A stretch of 64,000 nucleotides of DNA from Halopseudomonas sabulinigri (GCA_011053055.1 DRHT01000047.1:62001-126000), one strand, 5' to 3'. Positions 1 through 10,562 are shown, counted from the stretch's first letter. Numbers and translations: made by a program. The notes: generated by a model from the letters alone, not told the origin.

Positions 1-104
1 CGTAACCACGTACAGGCTTGGCAAAGCAACCCATAGCACGCAGCCCAGAACCACAGATACATGGCATACTCTGGCTTAGATTTTTACTTTGAGGGAATCT
101 TGCG
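1..104. other. Window-edge stretch upstream of the DUF3301 gene
   Basis: No complete gene fits here. On the plus strand one frame is open from base 1 to a TAG at 34-36 and could be the last 11 codons of an upstream gene. The minus strand has an ATG near 63 that could begin a leftward gene with a hydrophobic N-terminus. Neither can be decided without sequence to the left. The purine-rich GAGGGA at 91-96 is the likely ribosome binding site of the next gene. Confidence 0.3.
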
Positions 105-482
105 GTGTTCAATTTAGGTCATGTAGCCCTGCTGATGTTGCTTACGCTGATCGGTTGGTGGCTATTACGCAATCTGGGACTACGCGACCGAGCCATGCGG
201 CTGGTACGCAATCATTGTCAGCGCAGCGATGTGCAGCTGTTGGATGAAAGCATCGCCCTCACCGGTATGCGGATTGCGCGCAATCGACGTGGGCGGCCCG
301 GCCTGGTGCGCCGTTATGCTTTTGAGTTCACGGTAACTGGCGAACATCGCTACGATGGCTATATCGACCTGCATGGTCAGCAGCAGCTACAGCTAGAAAT
401 GGCGCCACACCCCTTCCCAGGTGAAGCACCAAACCCTGAACCACAGGATCAGCACAGCGCCACCATACACCGAATACACTAA
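105..482 (+). CDS. DUF3301 family membrane-anchored protein
   Basis: This 125-residue protein of unknown function has one hydrophobic segment at residues 6-22, followed by a basic, soluble part with an RRGRPG turn. I recognise the overall pattern as the DUF3301 family of Pseudomonas-type bacteria, which often sits beside a COG0523 GTPase as it does here. The start is GTG, chosen because GAGGGA lies about eight bases upstream. The C-terminus is rich in Pro, Gln and His and looks disordered. The next gene follows after 86 bases that hold a parS site, so the two genes need not share a message. The membrane anchor is visible; any link to metal handling is inferred from the neighbour only. Confidence 0.75.
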   Translation: MFNLGHVALLMLLTLIGWWLLRNLGLRDRAMRLVRNHCQRSDVQLLDESIALTGMRIARNRRGRPGLVRRYAFEFTVTGEHRYDGYIDLHGQQQLQLEMAPHPFPGEAPNPEPQDQHSATIHRIH

Positions 483-524
483 TTCCTTATTTATCAAATA
501 GTTGAACTTACACGAAGCAAAATT

Positions 525-540
525 TGTTCCACGTGGAACC
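525..540. promoter_or_regulatory. parS: parS site 1 (ParB binding site)
   Basis: The 16-base sequence TGTTCCACGTGGAACC is the chromosomal parS palindrome with one deviation at its last base. It lies in the intergenic gap between the DUF3301 and COG0523 genes, about 28 kb left of oriC and 13 kb from parB. ParB loads as a CTP-dependent clamp at such sites and ParA acts on the complex to segregate the origin. Two further copies lie within recF. Confidence 0.92.
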
Positions 541-568
541 CTTTCAATCCGCTCCCTGAATCTTTCCC

Positions 569-1537
569 ATGCTGACACAAATCCCTACACACCTGATCGC
601 CGGCCCCCTTGGCGCAGGCAAAACCTCCACGCTGCAAAGCCTGCTGCGTCAACGGCCTAGCAAGGAGCGTTGGGCGCTACTCATCAACGAATTTGGTCAA
701 GTAGGGTTGGACATGGCGTTGCTGGGCGAGGAAAGATCGGAGGGAGTTAGCCTGAGCGAAATACCGGGTGGCTGTCTGTGCTGCGTTAACGGTCTACCTT
801 TTCAAGTTGGCCTTGGCAGGCTGCTACGCAAGGCCAAGCCAGACCGCCTGTTCATCGAGGCTTCTGGCCTGGGTCATCCAGCAGCACTGTTGGAGCAGTT
901 AACCCAACCGCCTTGGCAGGGCGTTCTGGCACTGCAGCCACTGGTCATGGTGCTGGACGGGGCTGCACTGGCTGCGGGAAAACCTCTGGCAGACAGCCAA
1001 GAGCAAGCACTGCCATTAGCGGGGTTGTTGATCTGTAACAAGGCAGATCAGCTGGACACCCAGGCTAAACAGGCCCTGCAGCAGCGGTTCAGCCAACAAT
1101 CGCTGATATTTACTCAGCATGGTGAGCTGGACTGGCTGGTCCTGCCCCAGTTGAGCGTCGGCCAAACCACAACCAGCTTGCCTGAGCCGACAGGCGCTAA
1201 AGCCTTGCCTGAACTATGGATCAACCCAGCAGACTGGCGCAGGGCTCATCAACTGCAGCAAGCGCCCTTCTCCCTTGGTTGGCGCATGTCGCCTCAGCAA
1301 GTGTTCAGTCTCGTTCAGCTACTACACTGGCTCGAATCTACCGATTGGCTAAGGGCCAAGGGAGTTATGCATACCAAGCAGGGCTGGAAAGCTTTCAATT
1401 TGCTGCCTGACTCCCCACTTACATGGCGAGACAGTGCCTGGCGACAGGACAACCGGGTGGAGCTGATTACCGCTGATGGAACCATGGATGCTGGGGCAAT
1501 AGAACAAGGCTTGCGGGCTACTGTACTGGCCCAGTAA
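569..1537 (+). CDS. COG0523 (CobW/YjiA-like) metal-related GTPase
   Basis: This is a 322-residue P-loop GTPase of the G3E family, which includes CobW, YeiR/YjiA and the ZNG1 zinc chaperones. The Walker A loop is at residues 12-19 (GPLGAGKT). The family-defining metal-binding CxCC motif is at 69-72 inside GGCLCC. The switch-like EASGLGHP is at 97-104 and the guanine-specificity motif NKAD is at 157-160. A degenerate CobW C-terminal domain follows from about residue 215. These proteins are thought to hand metal, often zinc, to client proteins using GTP hydrolysis. The client here is unknown. I saw no clear Zur box upstream, so a zinc-starvation role is possible but not supported by the sequence. 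Confidence 0.9.
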   Translation: MLTQIPTHLIAGPLGAGKTSTLQSLLRQRPSKERWALLINEFGQVGLDMALLGEERSEGVSLSEIPGGCLCCVNGLPFQVGLGRLLRKAKPDRLFIEASGLGHPAALLEQLTQPPWQGVLALQPLVMVLDGAALAAGKPLADSQEQALPLAGLLICNKADQLDTQAKQALQQRFSQQSLIFTQHGELDWLVLPQLSVGQTTTSLPEPTGAKALPELWINPADWRRAHQLQQAPFSLGWRMSPQQVFSLVQLLHWLESTDWLRAKGVMHTKQGWKAFNLLPDSPLTWRDSAWRQDNRVELITADGTMDAGAIEQGLRATVLAQ

Positions 1538-1568
1538 TGTAACCCTTTATTTATTGATTCTGGCTTAC

Positions 1569-1943
1569 ATGATCCGATTTTCTATACCGCTGTTTGGCCT
1601 GCTGCTGCTCGGCAGCTCACACGTTTTGGCGCAAGCCTGCCTGATCGAGTCCACGGATCAACAGGTTCCAATTCGACTATGTCAGAGCAACATAACTATT
1701 CCCAAGCATCTGTTTTCAGAGAACTTTTGCCACCCGCAAATACCTGACCGCACTTTTTCTGTCAGCATGGTCGATGCTTGCCCAGAGGGCGCCTATGGTA
1801 TCTGTGAGGGATCGCACACAGCGGGTGTGGGGTATCAGCAGTCGATTTTCTACTATAGCGACGCGGACGACGCTCCGGTTTTGCAAGCTTATTGCGAGAA
1901 GATCAGCAAGGGCGAGTGGCGAAAACCAACTTCAGCAGAATAG
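1569..1943 (+). CDS. Secreted six-cysteine protein of unknown function
   Basis: The protein begins with a clear Sec signal peptide (MIRFSIPLFGLLLLGSSHVLA, cut before QAC). The mature part is about 103 residues with six cysteines, suggesting three disulfides in the periplasm. I do not recognise the family and no catalytic motif is evident. The frame is also open from a TTG at 1554, but the ATG at 1569 gives the normal signal-peptide length; no strong ribosome binding site is visible for either. It follows the COG0523 gene by about 30 bases and could be co-transcribed. Function unknown. Confidence 0.6.
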   Translation: MIRFSIPLFGLLLLGSSHVLAQACLIESTDQQVPIRLCQSNITIPKHLFSENFCHPQIPDRTFSVSMVDACPEGAYGICEGSHTAGVGYQQSIFYYSDADDAPVLQAYCEKISKGEWRKPTSAE

Positions 1944-1965
1944 GAGTGGGCAGGCCATTAAAGAC

Positions 1966-2415
1966 CTAAAGCTTCGGCGGCGACTTAGGTAGGCCAGTCA
2001 TATCCAACTGGTCACCTACCTTCAGGTCCAGAGCCTGCGCCGTGCCCGCTGGCAGTTCCAACACGTAGCGCAATGGCTGGGTCGCCTGATAGATACTGCA
2101 GGGGGTCTGTTGGCAAGGAGGTACCGCGGCGAAAACATGCTGAATACGGCCATCAGTACTAACAAACAGCAGATCGAGGCTAATCTGCATATTATGCATC
2201 CAGATCGCTGGTCGGGTGCCTGCCGGAAAATCGAACAGCATACCCGTATGCGCAGCCAACTCGCGCCCCATCAGGCCTTCGCGACGGCTGTCTGGGTCGG
2301 CCGCCACGTCAAAACTGAACAGCTGATTGCCGAGCATCAACTGCTGCTGCGGTTGCGCCAATAAGCTCAGCGGCCCGCAGAACACCAGTACCAACAGCAG
2401 CCTGCTTAAGATCAC
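1966..2415 (-). CDS. DUF192 family exported protein
   Basis: This 149-residue protein has an N-terminal signal peptide (hydrophobic residues 2-20) and a DUF192 domain over most of the rest. The family pattern is visible as REGLMGR near residue 46, followed by GMLFDF, the IWMHNMQISLDLLF strand, and a C-terminal VLELPAG. DUF192 proteins are small periplasmic or secreted beta-rich proteins of unknown biochemical role. Its start codon overlaps the stop of the PilZ-type gene upstream (shared ATGA at 2412-2415), so the two are very likely translated from one message. Confidence 0.85.
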   Translation of the reverse strand: MILSRLLLVLVFCGPLSLLAQPQQQLMLGNQLFSFDVAADPDSRREGLMGRELAAHTGMLFDFPAGTRPAIWMHNMQISLDLLFVSTDGRIQHVFAAVPPCQQTPCSIYQATQPLRYVLELPAGTAQALDLKVGDQLDMTGLPKSPPKL

Positions 2416-3272
2416 AGATTTTCCTTCAACAGGTTTTGATAAACCATGTTGGTCAAATACAAGCGGTCCTGCTCGCTCAGATCAACAAACTCAACGCCTG
2501 TTGCAACCTGACTCTGCTGGGTCTCGTCGCTACTTACTGCACGCACCCGCGCATTGATCGTCAGGTAAACATCCAGCCCCGCCGGATTAATACGGAAGGA
2601 CAGCTTAAGTTCTTCTTCTTTCTGAGCAAACGGCTTGGGCGATAACATGCGCGCGCCCCCCACGCTCATATCAGTCATCTTAGCGGCGGCTTGACTACCA
2701 TCGGCGCGATGGACAGCGGTCACCAGATCCACAGAGACTCTCGCAGAGCTACGGATGCGCATAGACTGCACGCTGTCGGGATAAGCGAGGTGCAAATAGG
2801 GATAGGGCGACAGGTTGGACTTCAGGACACGGGTTTTATAGGCCACAGCGTCTTTACCAACAAAGCCGCGCACCAGAAACTGCTGGCCTTCCTTCACAAA
2901 AACCAGCTTGCCCTGCTGCATAGGCGCGCTCACCAGTAAGCTGACAGGCGCATGGAAACCGATCATGCGTACCTGATAACGCTCTGCGTGAGTCGGATGC
3001 AAAGTTTGTAACTGAACAAGATCTCCAGGCGCCAGTTGCACCTGGGCTAAACTGGATATGTGAGCATCCACCGAGGGCGCGGCAGCTGGGGCTTCACGCT
3101 CCGGTTGCGGGGCCGACCGAAAAAGGCCTAGCTTGAGTAGCTGGCCTAATAACGGCTTGTTGTCGATCACATGACCATGCGGGAACAGCACCTTACCGTC
3201 CGCATCCACAACATTCCACGGCAGGGCCTTACCCAGCGGAATATCTTCCTCAACTAAGGCTATCAACGACAC
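2412..3272 (-). CDS. PilZ-domain protein, flagellar brake (YcgR) type
   Basis: About 286 residues. The N-terminal part resembles the YcgR-N/PilZN module and the C-terminal part is a PilZ domain that binds cyclic di-GMP. The PilZ signature RSSAR lies near residues 174-178 and the second motif DMSVGG near 201-206. Such proteins slow the flagellar motor or alter surface behaviour when cyclic di-GMP is high. The frame is open from a TTG at 3311, but I place the start at the GTG at 3272 because GGAG lies seven bases upstream and homologous proteins begin close to the following EEDIPLG segment. It is coupled to the DUF192 gene by a 4-base overlap. The target is unknown. Confidence 0.8.
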   Translation of the reverse strand: MSLIALVEEDIPLGKALPWNVVDADGKVLFPHGHVIDNKPLLGQLLKLGLFRSAPQPEREAPAAAPSVDAHISSLAQVQLAPGDLVQLQTLHPTHAERYQVRMIGFHAPVSLLVSAPMQQGKLVFVKEGQQFLVRGFVGKDAVAYKTRVLKSNLSPYPYLHLAYPDSVQSMRIRSSARVSVDLVTAVHRADGSQAAAKMTDMSVGGARMLSPKPFAQKEEELKLSFRINPAGLDVYLTINARVRAVSSDETQQSQVATGVEFVDLSEQDRLYLTNMVYQNLLKENL

Positions 3273-3340
3273 ACAATCGCTCCGATAAGAGACAAAAAAT
3301 CTGCGTATCAATGTAGCAGTGTTAATGGCCTCAGGCTATC

Positions 3341-4525
3341 TCAACGATAAAGATCAGCGCGCGTCCATGGCAACCCAAGATGACCACTTTCGAACGGCTT
3401 AACCGCCAGTATTTGGTGAATATTCATCCAGTTCTTGGCAAAACCATAAGCGCATCCGGCCAGATAGATTCGCCAGATGCGTAGTGCGCGATCATCCACA
3501 TACTGACTGGCTTTTTCCAAATGCGCTTCCAGATTAGCGCTCCAATACTCCAGCGTGCGTGCATAGTGCAACCGCAGGCTTTCCACATCGACCACCTCAA
3601 AACCTTGTTCACTCATGCTGCCAATGGCCACGGACAAATGCGGCAACTCGCCATGCGGGAATACATAACGTCCGATAAACTCCCCAGCGCCCCGCCCAAC
3701 CTGCCGGCCATCTGTGTACTTGGCGGTGATGCCGTGATTCATTACCAATCCGCCAGGTTTTACCTGCTCGTGCAATATGGCGAAGTATCGATCCAGATTG
3801 GCGTGGCCCACGTGCTCGAACATACCTACACTAACTACCTTGTCGAATTGTTCCCGCCCCTTTAGGTCCCGATAGTCCTGCAACTCCAGCTGTACTTGTT
3901 TACTCAGCCCCTGCACCGCCACACGCTCCCGCGCTAACGACAACTGCGCTTGACTCAGGGTAATTCCATACACGCTAACGCCATATTCACGAGCCGCGTG
4001 TCGCGCCAATCCACCCCAACCGCAGCCCACGTCCAGCAATCGCTCACCCGCCTCAAGTCGCAGTTTACGACACAGATGATCGAGCTTTTGGATTTGCGCT
4101 CTGGCCAAGGAGTCAGTGTCGGTATGGAAGTAGCCACACGAGTAGACCATCTCAGGGTCCAGCCAGAGCGCGTAAAAGTCGTTAGAGAGGTCATAATGGT
4201 ATGCGATTGCCTCCGCATCCATCTGCTTATCATGGGCAGTGCGAGGTCGCGCGTTTTCCGAGGTATCGCCAAGCAGGGATTTGCTTAGGTGATCAGCTAC
4301 CGCGATCACATCCATAATAGCGCCATGAATGTTCATGCGTTGCTGAATAAAAGCCTCACCGAGCTTATCCAACGTTGGGCTGGATAGCTCCTGCAGCAGT
4401 GAAGGATCCTGTATTTCTAGGATGACCTTTGGATCAGGGCCAAGATCATAGGACACGCCGTTAGCGAGACTGATGCGCAGCGGCAGTTTAAGCGAACTCA
4501 GCGATGTAGAGAGTTGTGCAAGCAT
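3341..4525 (-). CDS. cfa: Cyclopropane-fatty-acyl-phospholipid synthase family methyltransferase
   Basis: A 394-residue S-adenosylmethionine-dependent enzyme that adds a methylene bridge to unsaturated acyl chains of membrane phospholipids. The SAM-binding loop LDVGCGWGG is at about residues 164-172. The MVYSCGYF segment near 130 matches the region of the catalytic cysteine of E. coli Cfa. The N-terminal lipid-binding region is present and the length is close to the usual 380-420. A TTG at 4564 is in frame, but the ATG at 4525 has GAGAGG about nine bases upstream and the TTG falls at the predicted -10 box, so 4525 is preferred. The upstream region carries a long inverted repeat. More than one paralogue is common in this order, so the physiological role is not certain. 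Confidence 0.88.
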   Translation of the reverse strand: MLAQLSTSLSSLKLPLRISLANGVSYDLGPDPKVILEIQDPSLLQELSSPTLDKLGEAFIQQRMNIHGAIMDVIAVADHLSKSLLGDTSENARPRTAHDKQMDAEAIAYHYDLSNDFYALWLDPEMVYSCGYFHTDTDSLARAQIQKLDHLCRKLRLEAGERLLDVGCGWGGLARHAAREYGVSVYGITLSQAQLSLARERVAVQGLSKQVQLELQDYRDLKGREQFDKVVSVGMFEHVGHANLDRYFAILHEQVKPGGLVMNHGITAKYTDGRQVGRGAGEFIGRYVFPHGELPHLSVAIGSMSEQGFEVVDVESLRLHYARTLEYWSANLEAHLEKASQYVDDRALRIWRIYLAGCAYGFAKNWMNIHQILAVKPFESGHLGLPWTRADLYR

Positions 4526-4552
4526 GCGTGAGTACCTCTCCGGCCAGGCCAA

Positions 4553-4589
4553 AACATCTATCAATATAGAACAGCTATCGATAGATGTT
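4553..4589 (-). promoter_or_regulatory. Inverted repeat and candidate promoter upstream of cfa
   Basis: AACATCTATC at 4553-4562 and its exact reverse complement GATAGATGTT at 4580-4589 flank 17 bases. On the minus strand a -10-like TATATT, preceded by C, sits at 4568-4563 between the arms, which would start transcription near 4556, some 30 bases before the cfa ATG. The CTATATT form is compatible with sigma-S as well as sigma-70; no good -35 is present. The repeat could be an operator or a hairpin. Confidence 0.45.
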
Positions 4590-4650
4590 GTCTGTGCGCT
4601 GCGAACGATACTTCTATTGCCGGTTTACTGCTGAGCTACACCCGACGGCT

Positions 4651-6012
4651 TTAACTCTTCTGCGGACGTTTCCAGCCGCTAATGTTGCGCTGCCGCGCAC
4701 GGCTCACTGCCAGACTGTCGGCTGGGACATCCGTGGTGATGGTGGAGCCCGCTGCGGTAGTTGCCCTAGCACCCACGGTCACGGGTGCAACTAGTGCAGT
4801 GTTAGTACCGATAAAAGCGCCATCTTCGATGACGGTTTTGTGCTTGTTGGCGCCGTCATAGTTGCAGGTGATGGTGCCAGCGCCGATGTTCGCGTCACTG
4901 CCGACCTCTGCATCCCCAATATACGACAGATGATTGACCTTGGAGCCCTCACCGATAACGGCATTCTTGGTTTCCACAAAATTGCCTATCTTGGCGCCCT
5001 TGGCAAGCCGCGTGCCCGGACGCAGGCGCGCGTAGGGGCCGACATCACAGTCTTCGCCCACAACAGCCTGCTCCAGATGACTGAACGCCTTGATATGGCT
5101 ACCCGCAGCAATAGACGAATCACGGATGACGCAGTTGGCCTCAATGATCACGTTATCGGCAATACTGACCTTGCCCTCAAACACCACGTTGATATCAACG
5201 CTGATATCCCGGCCCACGGTCAATTCACCCCGCACATCGACGCGCTGCGGATCAGCCAGCGTGACGCCTGCGGTCATCAAACGCAGCGCCTGACGCGCCT
5301 GATATTCGCGCTCCAGCACCGCCAGTTGCATACGGTTATTGGCGCCCATGACTTCGTTTTCGGTTTCCGGCTGGGCAACCTCGACTGGCACCGCCTCAGC
5401 AACTGCCAATGCAACCACGTCGGTCAGATAATATTCGCCCTGTGCGTTCTGATTCGACAGACTGCCCAGCCAGTCAGACGCGCGGCTGCCAGGCAGCGCC
5501 ATGATGCCGGTGTTGCCCTCGTTGATCAGCAGTTGCTCTGGGCTGGCGTCCTTCTGCTCAACGATAGCCATCACGCGCTGTGCGGCATCACGCACTATCC
5601 GTCCATAGCCGGTGGGATCCTGCATACTCACTGTCAGCAAGCCCAGCGCCTGCGAACCAGCCTGGCGACTTAGCTGCGCTAGCGTTTCCACCTGCAACAA
5701 AGGTACGTCCCCATAGAGCACCAGGATCTGCTCTGCCCCAGCAGTAGCCGGCAGCGCTTGAGCTACCGCATGACCTGTGCCGAGCTGCTCATGCTGCATA
5801 ACCCAATTAATGTCCGCGGCATCCAGTTGCTGCTGCACTCGCTGCGCACCGTGACCAATCACAACGTGAATACGCTGGGGCGAGAGTGCGCGGGCGCAAT
5901 CAATCACATGTCCCAACATTGGCTTGCCCGCAACCGGGTGCAAGACCTTGGGTAGCGAAGAGCGCATACGGGTGCCTTGGCCGGCGGCGAGAATGACAAC
6001 GTGCAGATTCAT
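4651..6012 (-). CDS. glmU: Bifunctional UDP-N-acetylglucosamine pyrophosphorylase / glucosamine-1-phosphate N-acetyltransferase
   Basis: A cytoplasmic 453-residue enzyme that acetylates glucosamine-1-phosphate and joins it to UTP, giving UDP-GlcNAc for peptidoglycan and lipid A. The N-terminal uridylyltransferase carries LAAGQGTRM at 8-16 and the catalytic Lys in the [12 protein letters not shown] segment. The C-terminal half (from about 250) is a left-handed beta-helix of hexapeptide repeats with the acetyltransferase GNFVETKN and [10 protein letters not shown] segments. The length is normal. It lies downstream of atpC but behind a strong terminator, with its own extended -10 promoter and AGGA seven bases before the ATG. 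The usual partner glmS is not present on the left side, where cfa takes its place. Confidence 0.98.
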   Translation of the reverse strand: MNLHVVILAAGQGTRMRSSLPKVLHPVAGKPMLGHVIDCARALSPQRIHVVIGHGAQRVQQQLDAADINWVMQHEQLGTGHAVAQALPATAGAEQILVLYGDVPLLQVETLAQLSRQAGSQALGLLTVSMQDPTGYGRIVRDAAQRVMAIVEQKDASPEQLLINEGNTGIMALPGSRASDWLGSLSNQNAQGEYYLTDVVALAVAEAVPVEVAQPETENEVMGANNRMQLAVLEREYQARQALRLMTAGVTLADPQRVDVRGELTVGRDISVDINVVFEGKVSIADNVIIEANCVIRDSSIAAGSHIKAFSHLEQAVVGEDCDVGPYARLRPGTRLAKGAKIGNFVETKNAVIGEGSKVNHLSYIGDAEVGSDANIGAGTITCNYDGANKHKTVIEDGAFIGTNTALVAPVTVGARATTAAGSTITTDVPADSLAVSRARQRNISGWKRPQKS

Positions 6013-6047
6013 TGAAACGTCCTGTTATGGAGATAAACGTGCGGAAG

Positions 6048-6056
6048 ATGATAGCA
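6048..6056 (-). promoter_or_regulatory. Extended -10 promoter for glmU
   Basis: On the minus strand TGCTATCAT reads as an extended -10 element (TGn followed by TATCAT, five of six matches). Transcription would start near 6041, leaving about 30 bases of leader before glmU. It lies just after the atp terminator, so glmU probably has independent expression. There is no convincing -35. Confidence 0.5.
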
Positions 6057-6095
6057 AAAGACGCAGCTTCCAGCGTCGGGCGGACAGTTAAAAAC

Positions 6096-6123
6096 AAAAA
6101 AGGCAGCCGAAGCTGCCTTTTTT
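6096..6123 (-). terminator. Terminator of the atp operon
   Basis: GGCAGC-CGAA-GCTGCC stem (6102-6117) flanked by six A on the left and six T on the right. It works as an intrinsic terminator in both directions. It sits 13 bases after the atpC stop codon and ends the ATP synthase message. Confidence 0.92.
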
Positions 6124-6136
6124 GTTGCCGGAAAAA

Positions 6137-6580
6137 TCAGCGATTATTGCTCGCAGATCCACCGTATCTCTTGCGAAGTTCCTGCACGGTACGCAGTTGC
6201 GCTGCCGCCTCAGCAAGACGGACAGAAGCCGAACCGTAATCGAACTCGGCGCCTTTCTCGTTGAGAGCCGCTTCCGCGGCTTTCTTTGCTTCCAGAGCAG
6301 CTGCTTCGTCAATGTCACCGGCACGCACAGCTGTGTCGGCAAGCACTTTGACCACGTTGGGTTGCACTTCCAGGAAGCCGCCAGAGATGTAAAACACCTC
6401 TTCACTGCCATCCTGTTTGATCACCCGAACGGGACCCGGCTTGAGGTCGGTCAGCAACGGTGCGTGACCAGGCATGATACCTAGGTCACCTAAGTTACCG
6501 TGTGCTATCACGCGCTCAACCAAGCCTGAAAACAGCTCTTCTTCCGCGCTTACGATATCGCAATGCACTGTCATAGCCAT
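6137..6580 (-). CDS. atpC: F1Fo ATP synthase epsilon subunit
   Basis: The epsilon subunit, about 147 residues, belongs to the rotating central stalk of the F1 sector and inhibits ATP hydrolysis through its C-terminal helices. The N-terminal beta-sandwich ([29 protein letters not shown]) and the helical C-terminus with AEAALNEK are evident. The frame extends further upstream, but the ATG at 6580 is chosen because GAGG lies seven bases before it and the length then matches the family. Last gene of the atp operon, 42 bases after atpD, followed by the terminator. Confidence 0.96.
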   Translation of the reverse strand: MAMTVHCDIVSAEEELFSGLVERVIAHGNLGDLGIMPGHAPLLTDLKPGPVRVIKQDGSEEVFYISGGFLEVQPNVVKVLADTAVRAGDIDEAAALEAKKAAEAALNEKGAEFDYGSASVRLAEAAAQLRTVQELRKRYGGSASNNR

Positions 6581-6622
6581 TATTTTGCCTCGGTTTTGCG
6601 TCCCCTTACGGGGACGCACCCA

Positions 6623-8011
<1,389 letters not shown>

Positions 8012-8049
8012 CTAAATGGTTGAAACCGTTCCCGTGTTACCGGGTCGCG

Positions 8050-8913
8050 TCAAACCGCGGCGGCGCCGCCGACGATTTCCGAAATTTCCTGTGTGATCGC
8101 TGACTGACGAGCTTTGTTATAAATAAGCTGCAGACTGTCAATGATGTCACCGGCGTTGTCGGTCGCACTTTTCATTGCGATCATCCGCGCGGCTTGCTCA
8201 CAGGCGTTGTTTTCGACCACTGCCTGGTAAGTCTGGGATTCGATATACCGAACCAGCAGGCCATCCAGCAGTTCCCGGGCATCGGGCTCGTACAGATAGT
8301 CCCAGGTCCCCTTTTGCGTACCTTCGTCATCGGAAGGCACCAGCGGAATCATCTGTTCCACCTTGGGTTGCTGAACCATCGTGTTAACGAAGCCGTTGGA
8401 GACCAGGTAAAGACGGTCGATGCGACCTTCGTTGTAGCCATCCAGCATTACTTTGACGCTACCAATCAGATCATTCAACGCAGGTCTTTCACCCAGGTTA
8501 CTGATGGCTGCGACAACGTTTCCGCCGTAGCTACGAAAGAAGGAAGCGCCCTTGCTACCGATCACACACAACTCGGTTTCAACGTTGCGGTCACGCCACT
8601 CTCTCATGCTATTAACCAAGGCCTTGAACAGGTTAGTGTTCAGACCACCGCAGAGACCACGATCCGTGCTCACCACGATGTAACCCACCCGTTTTACTTC
8701 ACGCTCTTGCATGAAAGGATGGCGATACTCCGGGTTGGCGTTGGCCAAATGACCAATCACTTGCTGGATACGCTCCGCATAGGGACGGCTGGCAGCCATG
8801 CGCTGTTGAGCTCTGCGCATTTTGCTGACCGCCACCTTCTCCATGGCGCTGGTAATCTTCTGCGTACTTTTAATGCTCGCGATTTTACCGCGAATCTCTT
8901 TTGCGCCTGCCAT
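8050..8913 (-). CDS. atpG: F1Fo ATP synthase gamma subunit
   Basis: The central rotor shaft, 287 residues, which couples proton flow through the c-ring to the catalytic beta subunits. The conserved N-terminal helix ([19 protein letters not shown]) and the C-terminal helix ([21 protein letters not shown]) that form the coiled coil are both present, as is the [11 protein letters not shown] core. The start is the ATG at 8913. It follows atpA after a 75-base gap that holds an inverted repeat, and precedes atpD by 50 bases. Confidence 0.98.
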   Translation of the reverse strand: MAGAKEIRGKIASIKSTQKITSAMEKVAVSKMRRAQQRMAASRPYAERIQQVIGHLANANPEYRHPFMQEREVKRVGYIVVSTDRGLCGGLNTNLFKALVNSMREWRDRNVETELCVIGSKGASFFRSYGGNVVAAISNLGERPALNDLIGSVKVMLDGYNEGRIDRLYLVSNGFVNTMVQQPKVEQMIPLVPSDDEGTQKGTWDYLYEPDARELLDGLLVRYIESQTYQAVVENNACEQAARMIAMKSATDNAGDIIDSLQLIYNKARQSAITQEISEIVGGAAAV

Positions 8914-8954
8914 GTCACACCTTTCCAGGTTTGCCCTTGGCCGGATCGCACGAT

Positions 8955-8981
8955 GCGGGATGCAGCATCGCTACATCCCGC
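8955..8981 (-). repeat. Inverted repeat between atpA and atpG
   Basis: GCGGGATG (8955-8962) and CATCCCGC (8974-8981) form a perfect 8-bp stem with an 11-base loop in the transcribed gap. There is no T-run, so it is not a standard terminator. It may be an mRNA stability or processing hairpin that helps set the unequal alpha and gamma levels; that role is inference. Confidence 0.5.
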
Positions 8982-8988
8982 CTTCGGC

Positions 8989-10533
8989 TTACCAGCTTTG
9001 GGTTGCCTTGAACTTCTCGATGCCAGATTTGATGCTGGCTTCGATATCGTCGTTGTAATCGCCTTTCTCATTAATCTTGGCAAGCAGTTCTGCGTGCTCA
9101 GATTTGAAGTAGGCGATCATGGCTTTCTCGAAAGCACCGATCTTGGCCTGCTCTACATCGGCCAGGAAGCCCTTCTCGGCAGCGAACAGGCTGACGCCCA
9201 TCTCTGCGACGGACATAGGCGCATACTGGTCCTGCTTCATCAGTTCGGTAACACGCTGACCGTGCTCAAGCTGCTTACGGGTCGCTTCGTCCAGATCAGA
9301 TGCAAACTGGGCGAAAGCCGCCAGCTCGCGGAACTGAGCCAGCGCAGTACGAATGCCGCCAGACAGTTTCTTGATGATCTTGGTCTGTGCTGCACCACCT
9401 ACCCGGGATACCGATACACCTGCGTTAACCGCCGGGCGAACGCCGGAGTTGAACAGGTTGGATTCCAGGAAGATCTGACCATCGGTGATCGAGATCACGT
9501 TGGTCGGTACGAACGCAGAAACGTCACCAGCTTGGGTTTCAATGATCGGCAGAGCCGTCAAAGAACCGGTCTTGCCTGTTACTGCACCGTTGGTGAACTT
9601 CTCAACCCAATCTTCGGATACGCGGGAAGCGCGCTCCAGCAGACGGCTGTGGAGATAGAACACGTCACCAGGATAGGCTTCACGGCCTGGTGGACGACGC
9701 AGCAGCAGGGAGATCTGGCGGTAGGCAACAGCCTGCTTGGACAGATCGTCATAAATGATCAGAGCGTCTTCGCCGCGATCACGGAAGTACTCACCCATGG
9801 TGCAGCCGGCGTAAGGGGCCAGGAACTGCAGGGAAGCCGGGTCGGAAGCGGAAGCGGCAACGATGATGGTGTGACCCATAGCGTCGTGCTCTTCCAGCTT
9901 GCGTACCACGTTGGCAATAGTCGACTGCTTCTGACCAACTGCGACGTAGACACACTTAACGCCAGAATTTTTCTGGTTGATGATCGCGTCAATAGCCATC
10001 GCGGTCTTACCAGTCTGACGGTCACCGATGATCAGCTCGCGCTGACCACGTCCAACCGGCACCATGGCGTCAACCGCCTTGTAGCCAGTCTGGATGGGCT
10101 GGTCAACTGACTTACGCCAGATCACGCCCGGAGCAACCTTCTCAACTGCGTCGGTGACTTTGGCGTTGACGTCGCCCTTACCATCGATAGGAGCGCCCAG
10201 TGTGTTGACCACACGACCCAGCAGTTCCGGACCTACCGGTACTTCCAGGATGCGACCGGTACACTTGACGGTCATACCTTCGGCCAGATTCAGGTAATCA
10301 CCCAGAATCACAGCACCTACGGAGTCTTGCTCCAGGTTAAGTGCCATACCGTAAACGCCTTCAGGGAATTCAAGCATTTCCCCGTACATAACATCGGCGA
10401 GACCGTGAATCCGCACAATACCGTCAGATACGGAAAGAATCGTACCTTCGTTACGTGCTTGAGAAGAGATATCGAGCTGCTCGATACGCTTCTTGATGAT
10501 GTCACTGATCTCTGATGGATTCAGTTGTTGCAT
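8989..10533 (-). CDS. atpA: F1Fo ATP synthase alpha subunit
   Basis: The non-catalytic nucleotide-binding subunit of F1, 514 residues, alternating with beta in the hexamer. The P-loop GDRQTGKT is at 170-177. The arginine-finger region near [10 protein letters not shown] and the [29 protein letters not shown] segment are intact. The N-terminal helix that binds delta is present ([20 protein letters not shown]). Length and position in the operon are normal, 29 bases after atpH. Confidence 0.99.
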   Translation of the reverse strand: MQQLNPSEISDIIKKRIEQLDISSQARNEGTILSVSDGIVRIHGLADVMYGEMLEFPEGVYGMALNLEQDSVGAVILGDYLNLAEGMTVKCTGRILEVPVGPELLGRVVNTLGAPIDGKGDVNAKVTDAVEKVAPGVIWRKSVDQPIQTGYKAVDAMVPVGRGQRELIIGDRQTGKTAMAIDAIINQKNSGVKCVYVAVGQKQSTIANVVRKLEEHDAMGHTIIVAASASDPASLQFLAPYAGCTMGEYFRDRGEDALIIYDDLSKQAVAYRQISLLLRRPPGREAYPGDVFYLHSRLLERASRVSEDWVEKFTNGAVTGKTGSLTALPIIETQAGDVSAFVPTNVISITDGQIFLESNLFNSGVRPAVNAGVSVSRVGGAAQTKIIKKLSGGIRTALAQFRELAAFAQFASDLDEATRKQLEHGQRVTELMKQDQYAPMSVAEMGVSLFAAEKGFLADVEQAKIGAFEKAMIAYFKSEHAELLAKINEKGDYNDDIEASIKSGIEKFKATQSW

Positions 10534-10562
10534 GCCTTTATCCTCAAAACCTTATGCTGAAA

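Noticed and set aside
4840-5673. A 277-codon open frame antisense to glmU
   Set aside because: It lies within the GlmU coding region and reads as a shadow of the hexapeptide-repeat codons; no start site or protein features.
8194-10110. A 638-codon open frame antisense to atpG and atpA
   Set aside because: It runs opposite to two essential, fully conserved genes and its translation has no family features. Long antisense frames are common where third-position codon bias is strong.
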